The notes under the pieces are model-generated. The model was not told the origin of the DNA. It searched no databases and saw nothing but the letters and a program-made list of their open reading frames with translations. Position numbers and translations under genes: made by a program. From the NCBI GenBank assembly GCA_016927855.1, contig JAFGLV010000139.1, forward strand, positions 1 through 64,000: DNA of 64,000 nucleotides, read 5' to 3'. The stretch is from Sedimentisphaerales bacterium. GTDB lineage: Bacteria > Planctomycetota > Phycisphaerae > Sedimentisphaerales > Anaerobacaceae. This document shows, one piece after another, positions 8,299 to 17,200 of this stretch (within the stretch, counting starts at the first letter, position 1; the number at the start of each line of letters is the position of its first letter).

Positions 8299-8898
8299 TC
8301 AGAACTGCAAGCCGGCGCCGATTGTGAACACGATGTCTCCTTCGTCCAAGCCGATGCCCAGACCTGCCAGACCGAAGACGCGCTCGGTAATCCAGTAGTT
8401 GCCCTCGCCGGACAAGATCAGGTCATCGGCATCGTCGATGTGCACGAATACCAGGCTTGGCGTCAGCGCGGCTTTGTCATTGAGGTCAAACTCGATACCG
8501 CCACCGAGAGCGATCATGGGATCGGAGTCACCGGGGCTCGTGTCCACGATTCCGAGGCGCCCGATCAGAAACGGACAGGTCTGACTCTCGGGTGAAATCA
8601 GATAGTTGGCTCCGCCCTGGAAGCTCGTCGATTCGACATCGACCAAGCCCCCACTCAGCTCCTCGCGCGACACCACGAAGGCCAAATCGACGTTCCCCGT
8701 CACGGGCACGTTCAAACCCGCGCCGAACCCGATGACCGAGCTGTCGATCGATCTGAGCCGGGAATTGCCCGGCCGGGTCACGCCGAGCTGAAGGCTGCCG
8801 TATCGCTCTCCGAGCAATCCGCGGGCGTCAACGGCGCTCGCGCCCAAAGCCGTGATGCACACCGTCGTCACTACCAGTCTCGTGACATCTCTTGCCAT
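8299..8898 (-). CDS. Small outer-membrane beta-barrel protein
   Basis: The 199-residue protein has a signal peptide (LVVTTVCITALGASAVDA) and then alternating amphipathic strands (LGERYGSLQLGVTRPG, VIGFGAGLNVPV, LAFVVSREEL, ALTPSLVFVHID). It ends in an aromatic residue, GAGLQF, as barrel proteins recognised by BamA do. The ATG at 8898 is preceded by AAGGAGA; the open frame begins six codons earlier at a TTG inside that region. It resembles OmpA/OmpW-type eight-stranded barrels, but I cannot name a family. It is convergent with the GOLPH3-like gene and separated from it by the 8116-8219 repeat. Its role is unknown. Confidence 0.7.
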   Translation of the reverse strand: MARDVTRLVVTTVCITALGASAVDARGLLGERYGSLQLGVTRPGNSRLRSIDSSVIGFGAGLNVPVTGNVDLAFVVSREELSGGLVDVESTSFQGGANYLISPESQTCPFLIGRLGIVDTSPGDSDPMIALGGGIEFDLNDKAALTPSLVFVHIDDADDLILSGEGNYWITERVFGLAGLGIGLDEGDIVFTIGAGLQF

Positions 8899-9079
8899 GA
8901 TCGTCTCCTTCGCCAACTAGAAAACAGCGTCTCTGGACGCACACCGCCCTCGTCAGGCGCATGCCGCCGCACGTGGCGTCAAATATAGCTCTGCACGTGA
9001 CACCGGTCAAGCGGAAAGACTCGTATGAGGACACAAGGCCACCCCGCCGGTCGATTGAGAGGAACGTTCGGCCGGGACA

Positions 9080-12000
9080 CTACCGTTGGGTGTCCCGCGA
9101 CAGGCGGATGCGGACACCTTGGATTCGCTCTACGGGGACGATCTGGCTTTGGTGATAGAAGCTGCCGCTTCGTTCCGATCCACGTTTCGGTTCGAAGGGA
9201 TGCCCGGACAGGTTGAGGATCTCGGTCTTGAGTAGGCGCGTGTTGAGGCCCTGGAACCGCCAGACGATCGTGCTGTGCGTGTCTTTGTCAGTCCACGTCC
9301 CTCCCGGCTCCCACGACTCGATGCCTTCGCGACTGTCCAATCCTGACGATCTGCTGCTGTGAGAGATCGATCCTCGGCCCGGCACGACAGTGACCTCCAC
9401 GCTCACACCGAGCGTGACCTCTGCGATGAACACACCAACCTGTCCGTTCGTCCGGACCACCGCCTCCAAGACTCCGGTGTCATCGATAGGCTCTCCTGGC
9501 CGTCCCGGCAGCAGCACGCCGTCGAAGTAGAAACAACGCTCTCGTCCGACAGGCAGCAATTCAAGATGATCCACCTCAGAAAGCGGCACGTAGAACTCAA
9601 AGACCATGTAGCTATTCTGCGAGTGCACAACGTAGTCGCTGTAGTACCGGTGCCGGTCCTTGGTCACGACGGCCACGCGGGCGTACCGGTCTGGGCGTCG
9701 CCTCGTCTGGGACCGTATCTTGAACGCAACCTGCATTTGTTTGTCAGGCTCCCGGACTGGTCCATTGAAAGTCAAGCTGCTGGTGCCATCAGGCCGCTCA
9801 ATCACGCCGTAGCCGCTGTGGCCAGCGTGCAGCGCGACCAGTTCGGCTTGACAGCCTCCCAACTTGGCCTGGCTGCCGACCGTGGGCGGGATGGTCTGCT
9901 TGCCCTGGTCCGGCGCGAATTCGGTCACCCAGAACCACACGTCCACGCGTTCGGGCAACTCGGCGCCCAGGCTGCGGAGGACGATGCTGTTGTCGCCGTC
10001 GTATTCGTAGGCGGCCGGCGCGTGGTATTCCGTCAGCAGACCTCGACTGCGATGATCGAAGACGCGCACCTGAAGAATCTCGTGGGATTTCAGCGTGCTG
10101 CGCTTGAAGCGTACAACCGCTTGATCCAGGACGTCAGTTCGGTCGGAGAAGGCAGGGATTGCCTCCGGCGTCGAATCGACGCGCGTGCGACCGTCGGTGA
10201 CAGTCACGCGACCGTCTGCGCCGGCACGATAGCAGGACTCGATCGCGAATTCGGCCAGTCCCACGCGGTGGGTCAGGCCCCGGGCCTCGACGGCATCGCG
10301 ATAGTCGTAGAACACCGACGTCGGCATTGTCATGGCGGGTCGCCGCACCCCCTTGGGCCAGGCGTAGATCGTCGGCAGGCGATTGTAGCGCGCGTGCAGC
10401 GCCAGGTAACCGTGCCGGCCGGTCTCGATTTCGTAACCTTGCGGCCACTGGGTGCCGTTGCAGCGAATCCTGGTGTCATAGCCGGGCAGGTAGACCTGCC
10501 CTTTCTCGTCGGTCGTGAGGTGAACGTAGTCGAGTTCGAGAGATGTGTTGGTCTGTGTCGGCGTCTTGACGCGGTACTCTACGCCCAAATGCCCGACAAG
10601 CGTATAGGCCAGCGGCTGGCCGTCCGTCAATTCATACTTACGCACCAGGACCACCGGCGCATGCGCGAGGGACTGTGCCATCCAGCGGGCCGCCTCGTTG
10701 GGGTCGTCGTTGATCTCATACCATTTGGCCAGGAGGAACTCCGTATAGAACGGTTCGGTCAGCCTGTCGCGCAGGTTCATCAGCGCGTCGCGTGTGGACG
10801 GCAATTCGAAATCGGTGACATCGTTGTGACTGGATCGTGTCAGGTGGGCCTGGTCGATGCAGTCCTCCAAAGCAGTGAATTGGGCGGCGCTGAGAGACAG
10901 GCCTGGATAGTCTTTCAGACGCAGCGCGACAGCCACCGATTCCAGCCCGCCGGGACTGTAGCCCACTTCCGTCACCGGTCTGGGTCGGTCCAGGCTCGAG
11001 GATGGTTGCCATATTGGCACGCTCGCGAGAACGACGACTGCCAAGACGAGCGCCGCCAGCCAGCCCAGGCGCGCTCGCTTGCTGGCGCGCGGATCCATGA
11101 TGCGCGTGATTCGCTGCCTCAGGGACGAGCGACTCTCGCCGAAGCCCAGGACCACGCGTCCGGCCGCCGCGATCTGGCACGAGCGAGCGGCATCGAGCAG
11201 CGTCTGGCAGTACCGGTCCTCACGTTGCGCGTCGAGCGCCAAGACCGTATCGTCGCAGCACTCCTCGCGCACGCGGCGCAGCTTGCGGCTGAGCCACCAG
11301 TACGCCGGATGGAACCACCAGATCCCGAACAGCAGAATCTGCAGCGTGTTGACCAGCGGGTCGCGACGTTTCAGGTGGGCGATTTCGTGCGCCAGGACCG
11401 GACGCAATTCCTCGTCCGACAGCGCCTCGGCGGTTCGCTGCGGCAGGACGATCATGGGTCTTAGCAGTTGAAACGCCATCGGCGAGCCGGCCTCCGCGCC
11501 GACCCGCACATCGAGGCGTTTGAAATAGCCCAGTTCAGCTTGAACCTCGCGGCTAAGCGCCTGGAGCGCCGCCGGCGCCGGCGCGGAGCGCCGGACCACC
11601 CACGCCGCCAAGCGAACGCTCTGCCACAGCAACCAGAACAGCACCATCAAGCTCCCGGAAAGGTGGAGCAGCATGCCCCAGCCCTTGAGGCCGAGCAGAC
11701 GCCACAGCGCCGGGGCCTCGCGCGAAGACGCCGGCTCCGGCAAGACCGGTTCGCTGACAACAACCGGCTCCGTTACCGCTGACATGAGCGGTGGACCTTG
11801 CGTGTTCGCAACGTACCCGTAGGGGCGGGTCCCCGTGCCCGCCCTGGGCAACCACAGGGGATTGCCCCTACCCACCGGGACTTCCACCGTGATCAGGTCG
11901 CTCGTGACATTCGGGAACCACAGCAGCAGAGCAGGCGTCAACGCGAATTTTAGCAGCAGGAGCACGAGAATGCCATACCGCAGCGGCGAAGACCACCGCT

Positions 12001-12133
12001 TGCACAGACTCACGAGAACGAGTCCGATGACCGCCACGATTCCAACCTGCACGGCCGCGTGACCGAAGCTCCGCCACCAGAGGTCCGCGCTCTGATTGAC
12101 CCAATAAGCCAGTTCCAGCGCTGTGTTACTCAT
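9080..12133 (-). CDS. BlaR1/MecR1-type M56 metalloprotease-sensor, pair 1
   Basis: This 1017-residue membrane protein has TM segments near 25-47, 53-75 (loop to about 140), 148-170 and 355-377. The zinc protease motif HEIAHLKRRD (H249, E250, H253) lies between TM3 and TM4, and a long C-terminal extracytoplasmic part follows. In BlaR1/MecR1 such proteins sense a ligand outside and trigger cleavage of the BlaI/MecI repressor inside. The first codon overlaps the end of the blaI-like gene (12126-12133). The C-terminal part (about 390-1017) is not a penicillin-binding sensor; it holds beta-rich segments I do not recognise, so the ligand is unknown. The loop between TM2 and TM3 contains an in-frame copy of a palindromic repeat (residues about 88-105). 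Confidence 0.85.
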   Translation of the reverse strand: MSNTALELAYWVNQSADLWWRSFGHAAVQVGIVAVIGLVLVSLCKRWSSPLRYGILVLLLLKFALTPALLLWFPNVTSDLITVEVPVGRGNPLWLPRAGTGTRPYGYVANTQGPPLMSAVTEPVVVSEPVLPEPASSREAPALWRLLGLKGWGMLLHLSGSLMVLFWLLWQSVRLAAWVVRRSAPAPAALQALSREVQAELGYFKRLDVRVGAEAGSPMAFQLLRPMIVLPQRTAEALSDEELRPVLAHEIAHLKRRDPLVNTLQILLFGIWWFHPAYWWLSRKLRRVREECCDDTVLALDAQREDRYCQTLLDAARSCQIAAAGRVVLGFGESRSSLRQRITRIMDPRASKRARLGWLAALVLAVVVLASVPIWQPSSSLDRPRPVTEVGYSPGGLESVAVALRLKDYPGLSLSAAQFTALEDCIDQAHLTRSSHNDVTDFELPSTRDALMNLRDRLTEPFYTEFLLAKWYEINDDPNEAARWMAQSLAHAPVVLVRKYELTDGQPLAYTLVGHLGVEYRVKTPTQTNTSLELDYVHLTTDEKGQVYLPGYDTRIRCNGTQWPQGYEIETGRHGYLALHARYNRLPTIYAWPKGVRRPAMTMPTSVFYDYRDAVEARGLTHRVGLAEFAIESCYRAGADGRVTVTDGRTRVDSTPEAIPAFSDRTDVLDQAVVRFKRSTLKSHEILQVRVFDHRSRGLLTEYHAPAAYEYDGDNSIVLRSLGAELPERVDVWFWVTEFAPDQGKQTIPPTVGSQAKLGGCQAELVALHAGHSGYGVIERPDGTSSLTFNGPVREPDKQMQVAFKIRSQTRRRPDRYARVAVVTKDRHRYYSDYVVHSQNSYMVFEFYVPLSEVDHLELLPVGRERCFYFDGVLLPGRPGEPIDDTGVLEAVVRTNGQVGVFIAEVTLGVSVEVTVVPGRGSISHSSRSSGLDSREGIESWEPGGTWTDKDTHSTIVWRFQGLNTRLLKTEILNLSGHPFEPKRGSERSGSFYHQSQIVPVERIQGVRIRLSRDTQR
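11819..11871. repeat. 53-bp palindromic repeat embedded in the M56 coding sequence
   Basis: This element starts GTAGGGGC, ends GCCCCTAC, and is followed by CCACCGG, exactly as the intergenic copy at 8148-8200, which also has 53 bp. The two inner hairpin blocks (the CACAGGGG block and the CCCGTGCC block) are in the opposite order compared with the first copy, while the outer CCACCGG flank is the same. Read on the minus strand it stays open and encodes part of the loop GRGNPLWLPRAGTGTRPYGY of the M56 protein. Confidence 0.8.
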
Positions 12134-12545
12134 GAGCCTCTCCCTTGGCGCGCTGAGTCCGCATCCGATCCAGCATATCCTGCAACTGGTCGATCTCCCC
12201 GGCGTCCGGCGGCTTGGCTTCGAACAGCGAATGCACCAGCGCCATGCCGTTACCGCCGAACACGCGGTTGAGCATCCCGCCTACCAGGGACCGGTACACC
12301 TGCGCCGGTTCCTGCGTCGCTTCATAGACGAAGGCCTTGCCTTGCGGACCTTTCTCCTTGCGGACAAGGTGCTTGGCTTCCAGGCGCGTCAGGAGCGTCA
12401 CCACCGAGGCATGCGCCATCGGCCGCACCGGCGCCAGCGCTTCGCGAATGTCCCGCGCCGTCTGCCGCCGTTGCTGCAGCAGGCAAGAGAGAACGTCCAG
12501 TTCCGCTTCGGGCAACGACGGCATGCGCTCTTTTCTCACGGCCAT
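12126..12545 (-). CDS. BlaI/MecI-family winged-helix repressor, pair 1
   Basis: This is a 139-residue repressor with the family's N-terminal winged helix (LPEAELDVLSCLLQQ, ARDIREAL, HASVVTLLTRLEAKHLVRKEK) and a C-terminal dimerisation and cleavage region. BlaI-type proteins bind dyads upstream of their own operon and are inactivated by proteolysis driven by the M56 partner, whose gene overlaps the 3' end of this one. The ATG at 12545 has GGAG seven bases upstream; the longer open frame (to 12596) would run into the operator region. Two GACA-N2-TGTC dyads lie at 12592-12633, just upstream. No beta-lactamase gene is nearby, so the signal is probably something other than beta-lactams. Confidence 0.9.
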   Translation of the reverse strand: MAVRKERMPSLPEAELDVLSCLLQQRRQTARDIREALAPVRPMAHASVVTLLTRLEAKHLVRKEKGPQGKAFVYEATQEPAQVYRSLVGGMLNRVFGGNGMALVHSLFEAKPPDAGEIDQLQDMLDRMRTQRAKGEAHE

Positions 12546-12591
12546 AATCGACTCCAAAATGCACCCGTCTGATATTGGGCGCCAGCATATC

Positions 12592-12633
12592 GACATCTGT
12601 CTTTTTAGACCAGCAAAAATATTGACATTTGTC
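12592..12633 (-). promoter_or_regulatory. Paired BlaI-type operators, pair 1
   Basis: The two dyads GACATCTGTC (12592-12601) and GACATTTGTC (12624-12633) have identical GACA/TGTC half-sites. Their starts are 32 bp apart, about three helical turns, which puts them on the same face of the DNA. They lie between the HAD gene and the blaI-like gene, where its promoter must be. BlaI/MecI family operators are known to contain ACA/TGT dyads. Autoregulation is inferred. Confidence 0.7.
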
Positions 12634-12661
12634 GTTTTTTGGTGAGTCAGCGAAGCTGGGC

Positions 12662-13342
12662 TCAGAGCGTGGGGAACGCCTGCAGGACGGCGTCTCGGAT
12701 CGCGGCGGGGCTGTGGCAGATTTGGTCGGGCTCGGCGCCGGCCAATTCCTCGGCGCTGCCGAACCCATACGTCACGGCGATCGTACGCGTGCCATTGGTC
12801 TTGCCGGCGAGGATGTCGCTGGCGCGGTCTCCGATCATGACGGCTTGGCGCGGCTGGCAGGTAGTTTGCTCGAAAATATGCGCGATCAACTCGGTCTTGT
12901 CGTCGAAGCGACCGTCCAGTTGAGGACCGAACACGTCTGCGAAGTACTCGGCCAGCCTGAAGTGGTCCAGGATCTTCTGCGCGAAGATCTGGGGTTTGGA
13001 GGTGACAACAAAGAGATTGAAACTGTCGCCGTGAAGCGTTTGGAGCAACAAGGGAATTCCAGGATAGATGTCCTGCTCGAATAAACCCACGGTGCTGTAG
13101 CGCTCGCGGTAGTAGCGCACCGCTGCCTCGATCAGTCCCGGATCGTCGCTCTCAAGCAGGCGGGGAAACGCCGACCGCAACGATGGCCCGATGTATTGAA
13201 GAAGGGCCTCCGGCGCGGGTGCCAACCGCCCCAGGCGCTGCAGCGCGTGGAGAAGGCACTTGGTCATGCCTTCTCTCGGATCGGCCAGCGTCCCATCCAA
13301 ATCGAAGAACAATGTCGGTGTTTCTGCACCTACCCTGGTCAT
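12662..13342 (-). CDS. HAD-family phosphatase (phosphoglycolate phosphatase-like)
   Basis: The 226-residue hydrolase has all the HAD motifs: FFDLDGTL (nucleophile Asp 14, acid-base Asp 16), the VVTSKP motif II Thr/Ser, a motif III Lys near 'PQIFAQKILDHF', and the acidic motif IV MIGDRASDILAGKTNG. The helical cap after motif I is of the Gph/PGP kind. It probably hydrolyses a small phosphorylated metabolite such as 2-phosphoglycolate; the substrate cannot be set from sequence. The ATG at 13342 was chosen because the domain starts right after it; 11 more codons are open upstream. It ends 29 bases before the operators of the BlaI/M56 pair, so read-through into that operon is possible. Confidence 0.85.
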   Translation of the reverse strand: MTRVGAETPTLFFDLDGTLADPREGMTKCLLHALQRLGRLAPAPEALLQYIGPSLRSAFPRLLESDDPGLIEAAVRYYRERYSTVGLFEQDIYPGIPLLLQTLHGDSFNLFVVTSKPQIFAQKILDHFRLAEYFADVFGPQLDGRFDDKTELIAHIFEQTTCQPRQAVMIGDRASDILAGKTNGTRTIAVTYGFGSAEELAGAEPDQICHSPAAIRDAVLQAFPTL

Positions 13343-13477
13343 TTGCCGCCTGCTCCACGAGGGAGAGCTTGTCATCTCCTGGCGCTCGGCCGCACCGATG
13401 CGCGCCAGCCGGAGGGCAGGTGATTATGCAGCTTTTCCCTCAGAGGTCAAGGCCTCAATGCCAGGCGGGTGCACGCG

Positions 13478-13828
13478 CTACATGCCTTTCGACTGCCGGC
13501 AGGCGGCGCATTCGCCGATCAGGGCTTCGCAACTGTCACAGACGCGCACGGTATTGCCTACGCCGGCGCCGGTATAGGCTTCGACCGCCGCGAGCGTCGG
13601 CGCATCGAGGGTCGAGACCTTCTTGCACGCCGGACAGATGCAGGTCGTGTACGTCAGCCCGGTGATCGGCTGCACACGCGTCTCGGTGTGGCAATTCGGA
13701 CAGAGCGGGTTAGTCTCGATCGCGACGACGTTGTCCTCGGACTTGCAGCCGGGCAGAGCCACCAGGCCTCCAGCACACAGAATCAGAATCACCGTCATCA
13801 GCGATAGTCGCTTGAGGTTTTCTCCCAT
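13478..13828 (-). CDS. Cysteine-rich lipoprotein with zinc-ribbon-like motifs
   Basis: The 116-residue protein carries a lipoprotein signal ending LPGC (Cys 28) and then four Cys pairs: CPNC (43-46), CPAC, CDSC and CAAC. Two or more small zinc-ribbon knuckles, or a metal-cluster site outside the membrane, are plausible. A strong AAGGAG lies upstream of the ATG at 13828. It stands alone on the minus strand, divergent from the large arabinosidase gene. I do not recognise a named family. A role in metal binding or redox is an inference from the Cys pairs only. Confidence 0.65.
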   Translation of the reverse strand: MGENLKRLSLMTVILILCAGGLVALPGCKSEDNVVAIETNPLCPNCHTETRVQPITGLTYTTCICPACKKVSTLDAPTLAAVEAYTGAGVGNTVRVCDSCEALIGECAACRQSKGM

Positions 13829-14129
13829 TACACTTCTCCTTACTCAGTCGGCACGTCAATTGGGTCTCGATACGCTCGATCCGGGCGGCAAGGCAACATC
13901 CACCGGGAAATTGCCTGTATCGGGTACGCCAATCAGCGGGGATTGTTCCATCCGAACGTGGGCATTCTGTGCCGGACGGCTGCTTTCTCGTACTCAGCAA
14001 ACCACCGTCACCTGCGAATCCGAGTAGCGACACGCGCGTTTCGGCGCAAACCCATTATAGACAAGGTCTTGACGCCGATGAGATTGCCCACCTCGGACAG
14101 CCACTTAGTTTGGGGCACTGGGCTGGTGA

Positions 14130-14157
14130 TTGCATCTGGCGCCAATTTTCCTACAAT
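14130..14157 (+). promoter_or_regulatory. Candidate sigma-70 type promoter for the arabinosidase gene
   Basis: TTGCAT (14130-14135) and TACAAT (14152-14157) are spaced by 16 bases and end about 115 bases before the ATG at 14273. They lie in the 444-base gap 13829-14272, which otherwise holds the ribosome site of the divergent lipoprotein gene and no supported gene. The match is moderate. Confidence 0.35.
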
Positions 14158-14272
14158 GGGCCTGATATGGGTCGAGTTTCGACAAGGGCTGATGGTTATT
14201 CGCCCCTGCCGGAGACAAGCGCGCCGGTCTCTCCCGGCAACGGGCGCACCATTCGTTGAAAAAGGGGACGTG

Positions 14273-17200
14273 ATGAAGGCAAAACCAACTGCGTGTATCG
14301 TATCCGTCGCTGTTCTAACTGTCGGCGTGCAAGGCATTTGGGCTGCGGCCCGGGACTATCCGGTCCGGCCGGTCGCTTTCACCGAAGTCAAGCTCACCGA
14401 CGCGTTCTGGGCGCCGCGCATCGAGACCAACCGCAAGGTGACGATCCCCTACGCGTTCGGCCAATGCGAGCAGACCGGCCGGATCGACAACTTCGCGCTG
14501 GCCGGCGGCCTGATCGAAGGCGAGGACAAAGGCGACTTCCCCTTCGACGACACCGACCCCTACAAGATCCTCGAAGGCGCCTCCTACGTTCTAAGCGTCC
14601 GGCCCGACCCCGAGTTGGACCAGTACCTCGACGCGCTGATCGCCAAGATCGCGGCGGCCCAGGAAGACGACGGGTATCTGTACACCTGCCGGACGAACCA
14701 GTGCGAGCGTCTGAAAGGCTGGTTCGGCGACGCACGCTGGGAGAAAGTGGCCGCTCACAGTCACGAGCTGTACAACATGGGGCACCTCTATGAAGCCGCG
14801 GCCGCCCACTACCAGGCGACCGGCAAGCGCAACCTGCTGGATATCGCACTGAAGAACGCCGACCTGCTCGCGACCGTCTTCGGTCCGGGCAATAACGAGG
14901 ACGCACCGGGCCACCAGGTGATCGAAATGGGCCTGGTCAAGCTCTATCGCGTCACCGGGGACGAGCAATACCTGAACCTGGCGAAGTTCTTCCTCGACAC
15001 GCGCGGGCCCGGCGGCGAGCCGTACAGCCAGGCGCATCAGAAGCCTTACGAGCAAAGCGAAGCGGTCGGTCACGCGGTCCGCGCGACTTATATGTACAGC
15101 GGTATGGCCGACGTCGCCGCCATGACGGCAGACGCGCGCTACCTGGACACGATCGGCAGGATATGGGACGACGTCGTCGCGAAGAAGCTCTACCTGACCG
15201 GCGGTATCGGCGCCCGCGGGCAAGGCGAAGCGTTCGGCGATGCCTACGAACTGCCTAACGAGACCGCTTACTGCGAGACCTGCGCCGCGATCGGGAACGT
15301 CTATTGGAACCATCGCATGTTCCTCTCGTCGGGTGACGCCAAGTACCTCGACGTGCTCGAACGCAGTCTCTATAACGGTGTGATCTCCGGCGTCTCCCTG
15401 GAGGGCAATCGCTTCTTCTACCCCAACCCGCTGGCGTCGCGCGGTCAGCACGAACGGAGTCCCTGGTTCGGTTGCGCCTGCTGCCCAGGCAATATCGCGC
15501 GGTTCATCGCCTCTGTCCCAGGCTACGTGTACGCTCAAACCGACAACAAGCTTTATGTCAACCTGTACGCCCAAGGGACCGCAACGGTCAAAGCAGGCGG
15601 ACAGGCAGTCAGGCTGACGCAGGAAACCGAATACCCTTGGGATGGACAGGTGAAGCTCACCGTCGAGCCCGAACGGGCTGGGCGCTTCGCGATCTACCTG
15701 CGCATCCCAGGCTGGGCGCGCGGCGAGCCGGTGCCGAGCGATCTGTATCGCCATGTGGAAGCGCCGGAGACTCGGGTCGGCTTGAAGATCAACGACCAGC
15801 GGGCGCGCCTCGTCATGGAGAAGGGTTTCGCGCGTCTGGATCGCGAATGGAATGAAGGCGACGTGGTTGAGCTGTATCTGCCTATGCCGATCCGCCAGGT
15901 CCTGGCCCATGAGCAGGTAGAGGATAACGCCGGACGGGTGGCGCTGGAGAGAGGCCCGCTGGTCTACTGCGTCGAAGGGCCGGATAACGCCGGACACGTC
16001 TTCGATCTGATGGTCAACGGGAACTCGTCCTTGGCGCCGGTACGTCGGGCCGACCTGCTGGGTGGCGTCACGACCCTGGAAGGCAAGGCGGTGGCGCTGC
16101 GCTATGCCGAAGACGGTAAGGCCATCTTCGGTAGTGAGAGAGACGTGGTCGCGATTCCCTATTACGCCTGGGCGCATCGAGGTCCCGGCCCGATGGCCGT
16201 GTGGCTGGCTCATGATGCTTCCGTCGCCGAGCCGGCGCTGGCGCCGGGAATGCTCGCGAACCCGTCGTTCGAGACCGCCGCCGGTGATGTCCCCTCGGAC
16301 TGGACGCGCCAGACCTACGGCGGACAAGCCGCGTTCGAATACGCCCAGAGCGGACACACAGGTGAACGGTCGGTCAGGATCTCCTCGACGGAAGGCGGCG
16401 ACGCCGGCTGGCTGACATCCGTTCCCGTCAGGCCGTTCTCGCGCTATCGCCTGACCGGCTGGATCAAGACCGAGAACGTCCAGGCCGGCTCAGGCCAGGG
16501 CGCCCTGTTGAACCTGCACAATATCCAGCCCACCCAGACCCAGGCGATCACAGGCACGCAGGATTGGACCCAGCTCGACGTCGAGTTCGACACCGGAGGC
16601 AACGACGCTGTCCAGATCAACTGCCTGCTGGGCGGCTGGGGCCAATCGACCGGCGCCGCCTGGTTCGACGACGTTGCGCTGGAGCACCTCTCGACGCGCG
16701 AGATCGACCCGAAAGTGCGCATCGACGCGCGTGACACAGGCGAGCCGATCTCGAAGTACATCTACGGCCAGTTTATCGAGCACCTGGGTCGCTGCATTTA
16801 TGGCGGCATCTGGGCGGAGATGCTCGAAGACCGCAAGTTCTTCCATCCCGTCGGCAGCGAGCTGTCCGCCTGGGAGACGATAGGCTCGACCAGCGGCGTG
16901 ACGATGGAACGCAAGGACCCCTTCGTCGGCGCGCACACGCCGGTCGTTCACGCCGCCTCAGGCTTGCGCCAGCGCGGGCTAGGCCTGGTCGTTCAGAAGC
17001 GGTACGGAGGCTACGTCTGGATCAAGCCGGCGACCGCCGACGGTGTCAACGTGGAGGTCACACTCGTCTGGGGCAGCGCCCCGACGCAGCGTCAGGTGAA
17101 CTATTTCACCGTCAACGGGGATGGTTACATCCAGTGTCCGCTGAGCTTCACCGCCGGCGACTCGACCGACCAGGCGATGCTGGAGCTGCGCGTCAGTCGA

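Noticed and set aside
9359-11464. Open frame of 701 codons on the plus strand
   Set aside because: It lies fully opposite the M56 gene of pair 1, has no recognisable domain and the Arg/Gln/Asp/Val/His-rich make-up typical of the antisense of high-GC genes.
9080-12545. Beta-lactam resistance system
   Set aside because: The repressor and protease are BlaI/BlaR1-like, but the sensor end has no penicillin-binding domain and no beta-lactamase or PBP gene is nearby.
14591-16357. Open frame of 588 codons on the minus strand
   Set aside because: It is antisense to the GH127 domain, whose catalytic motifs are all on the plus strand.
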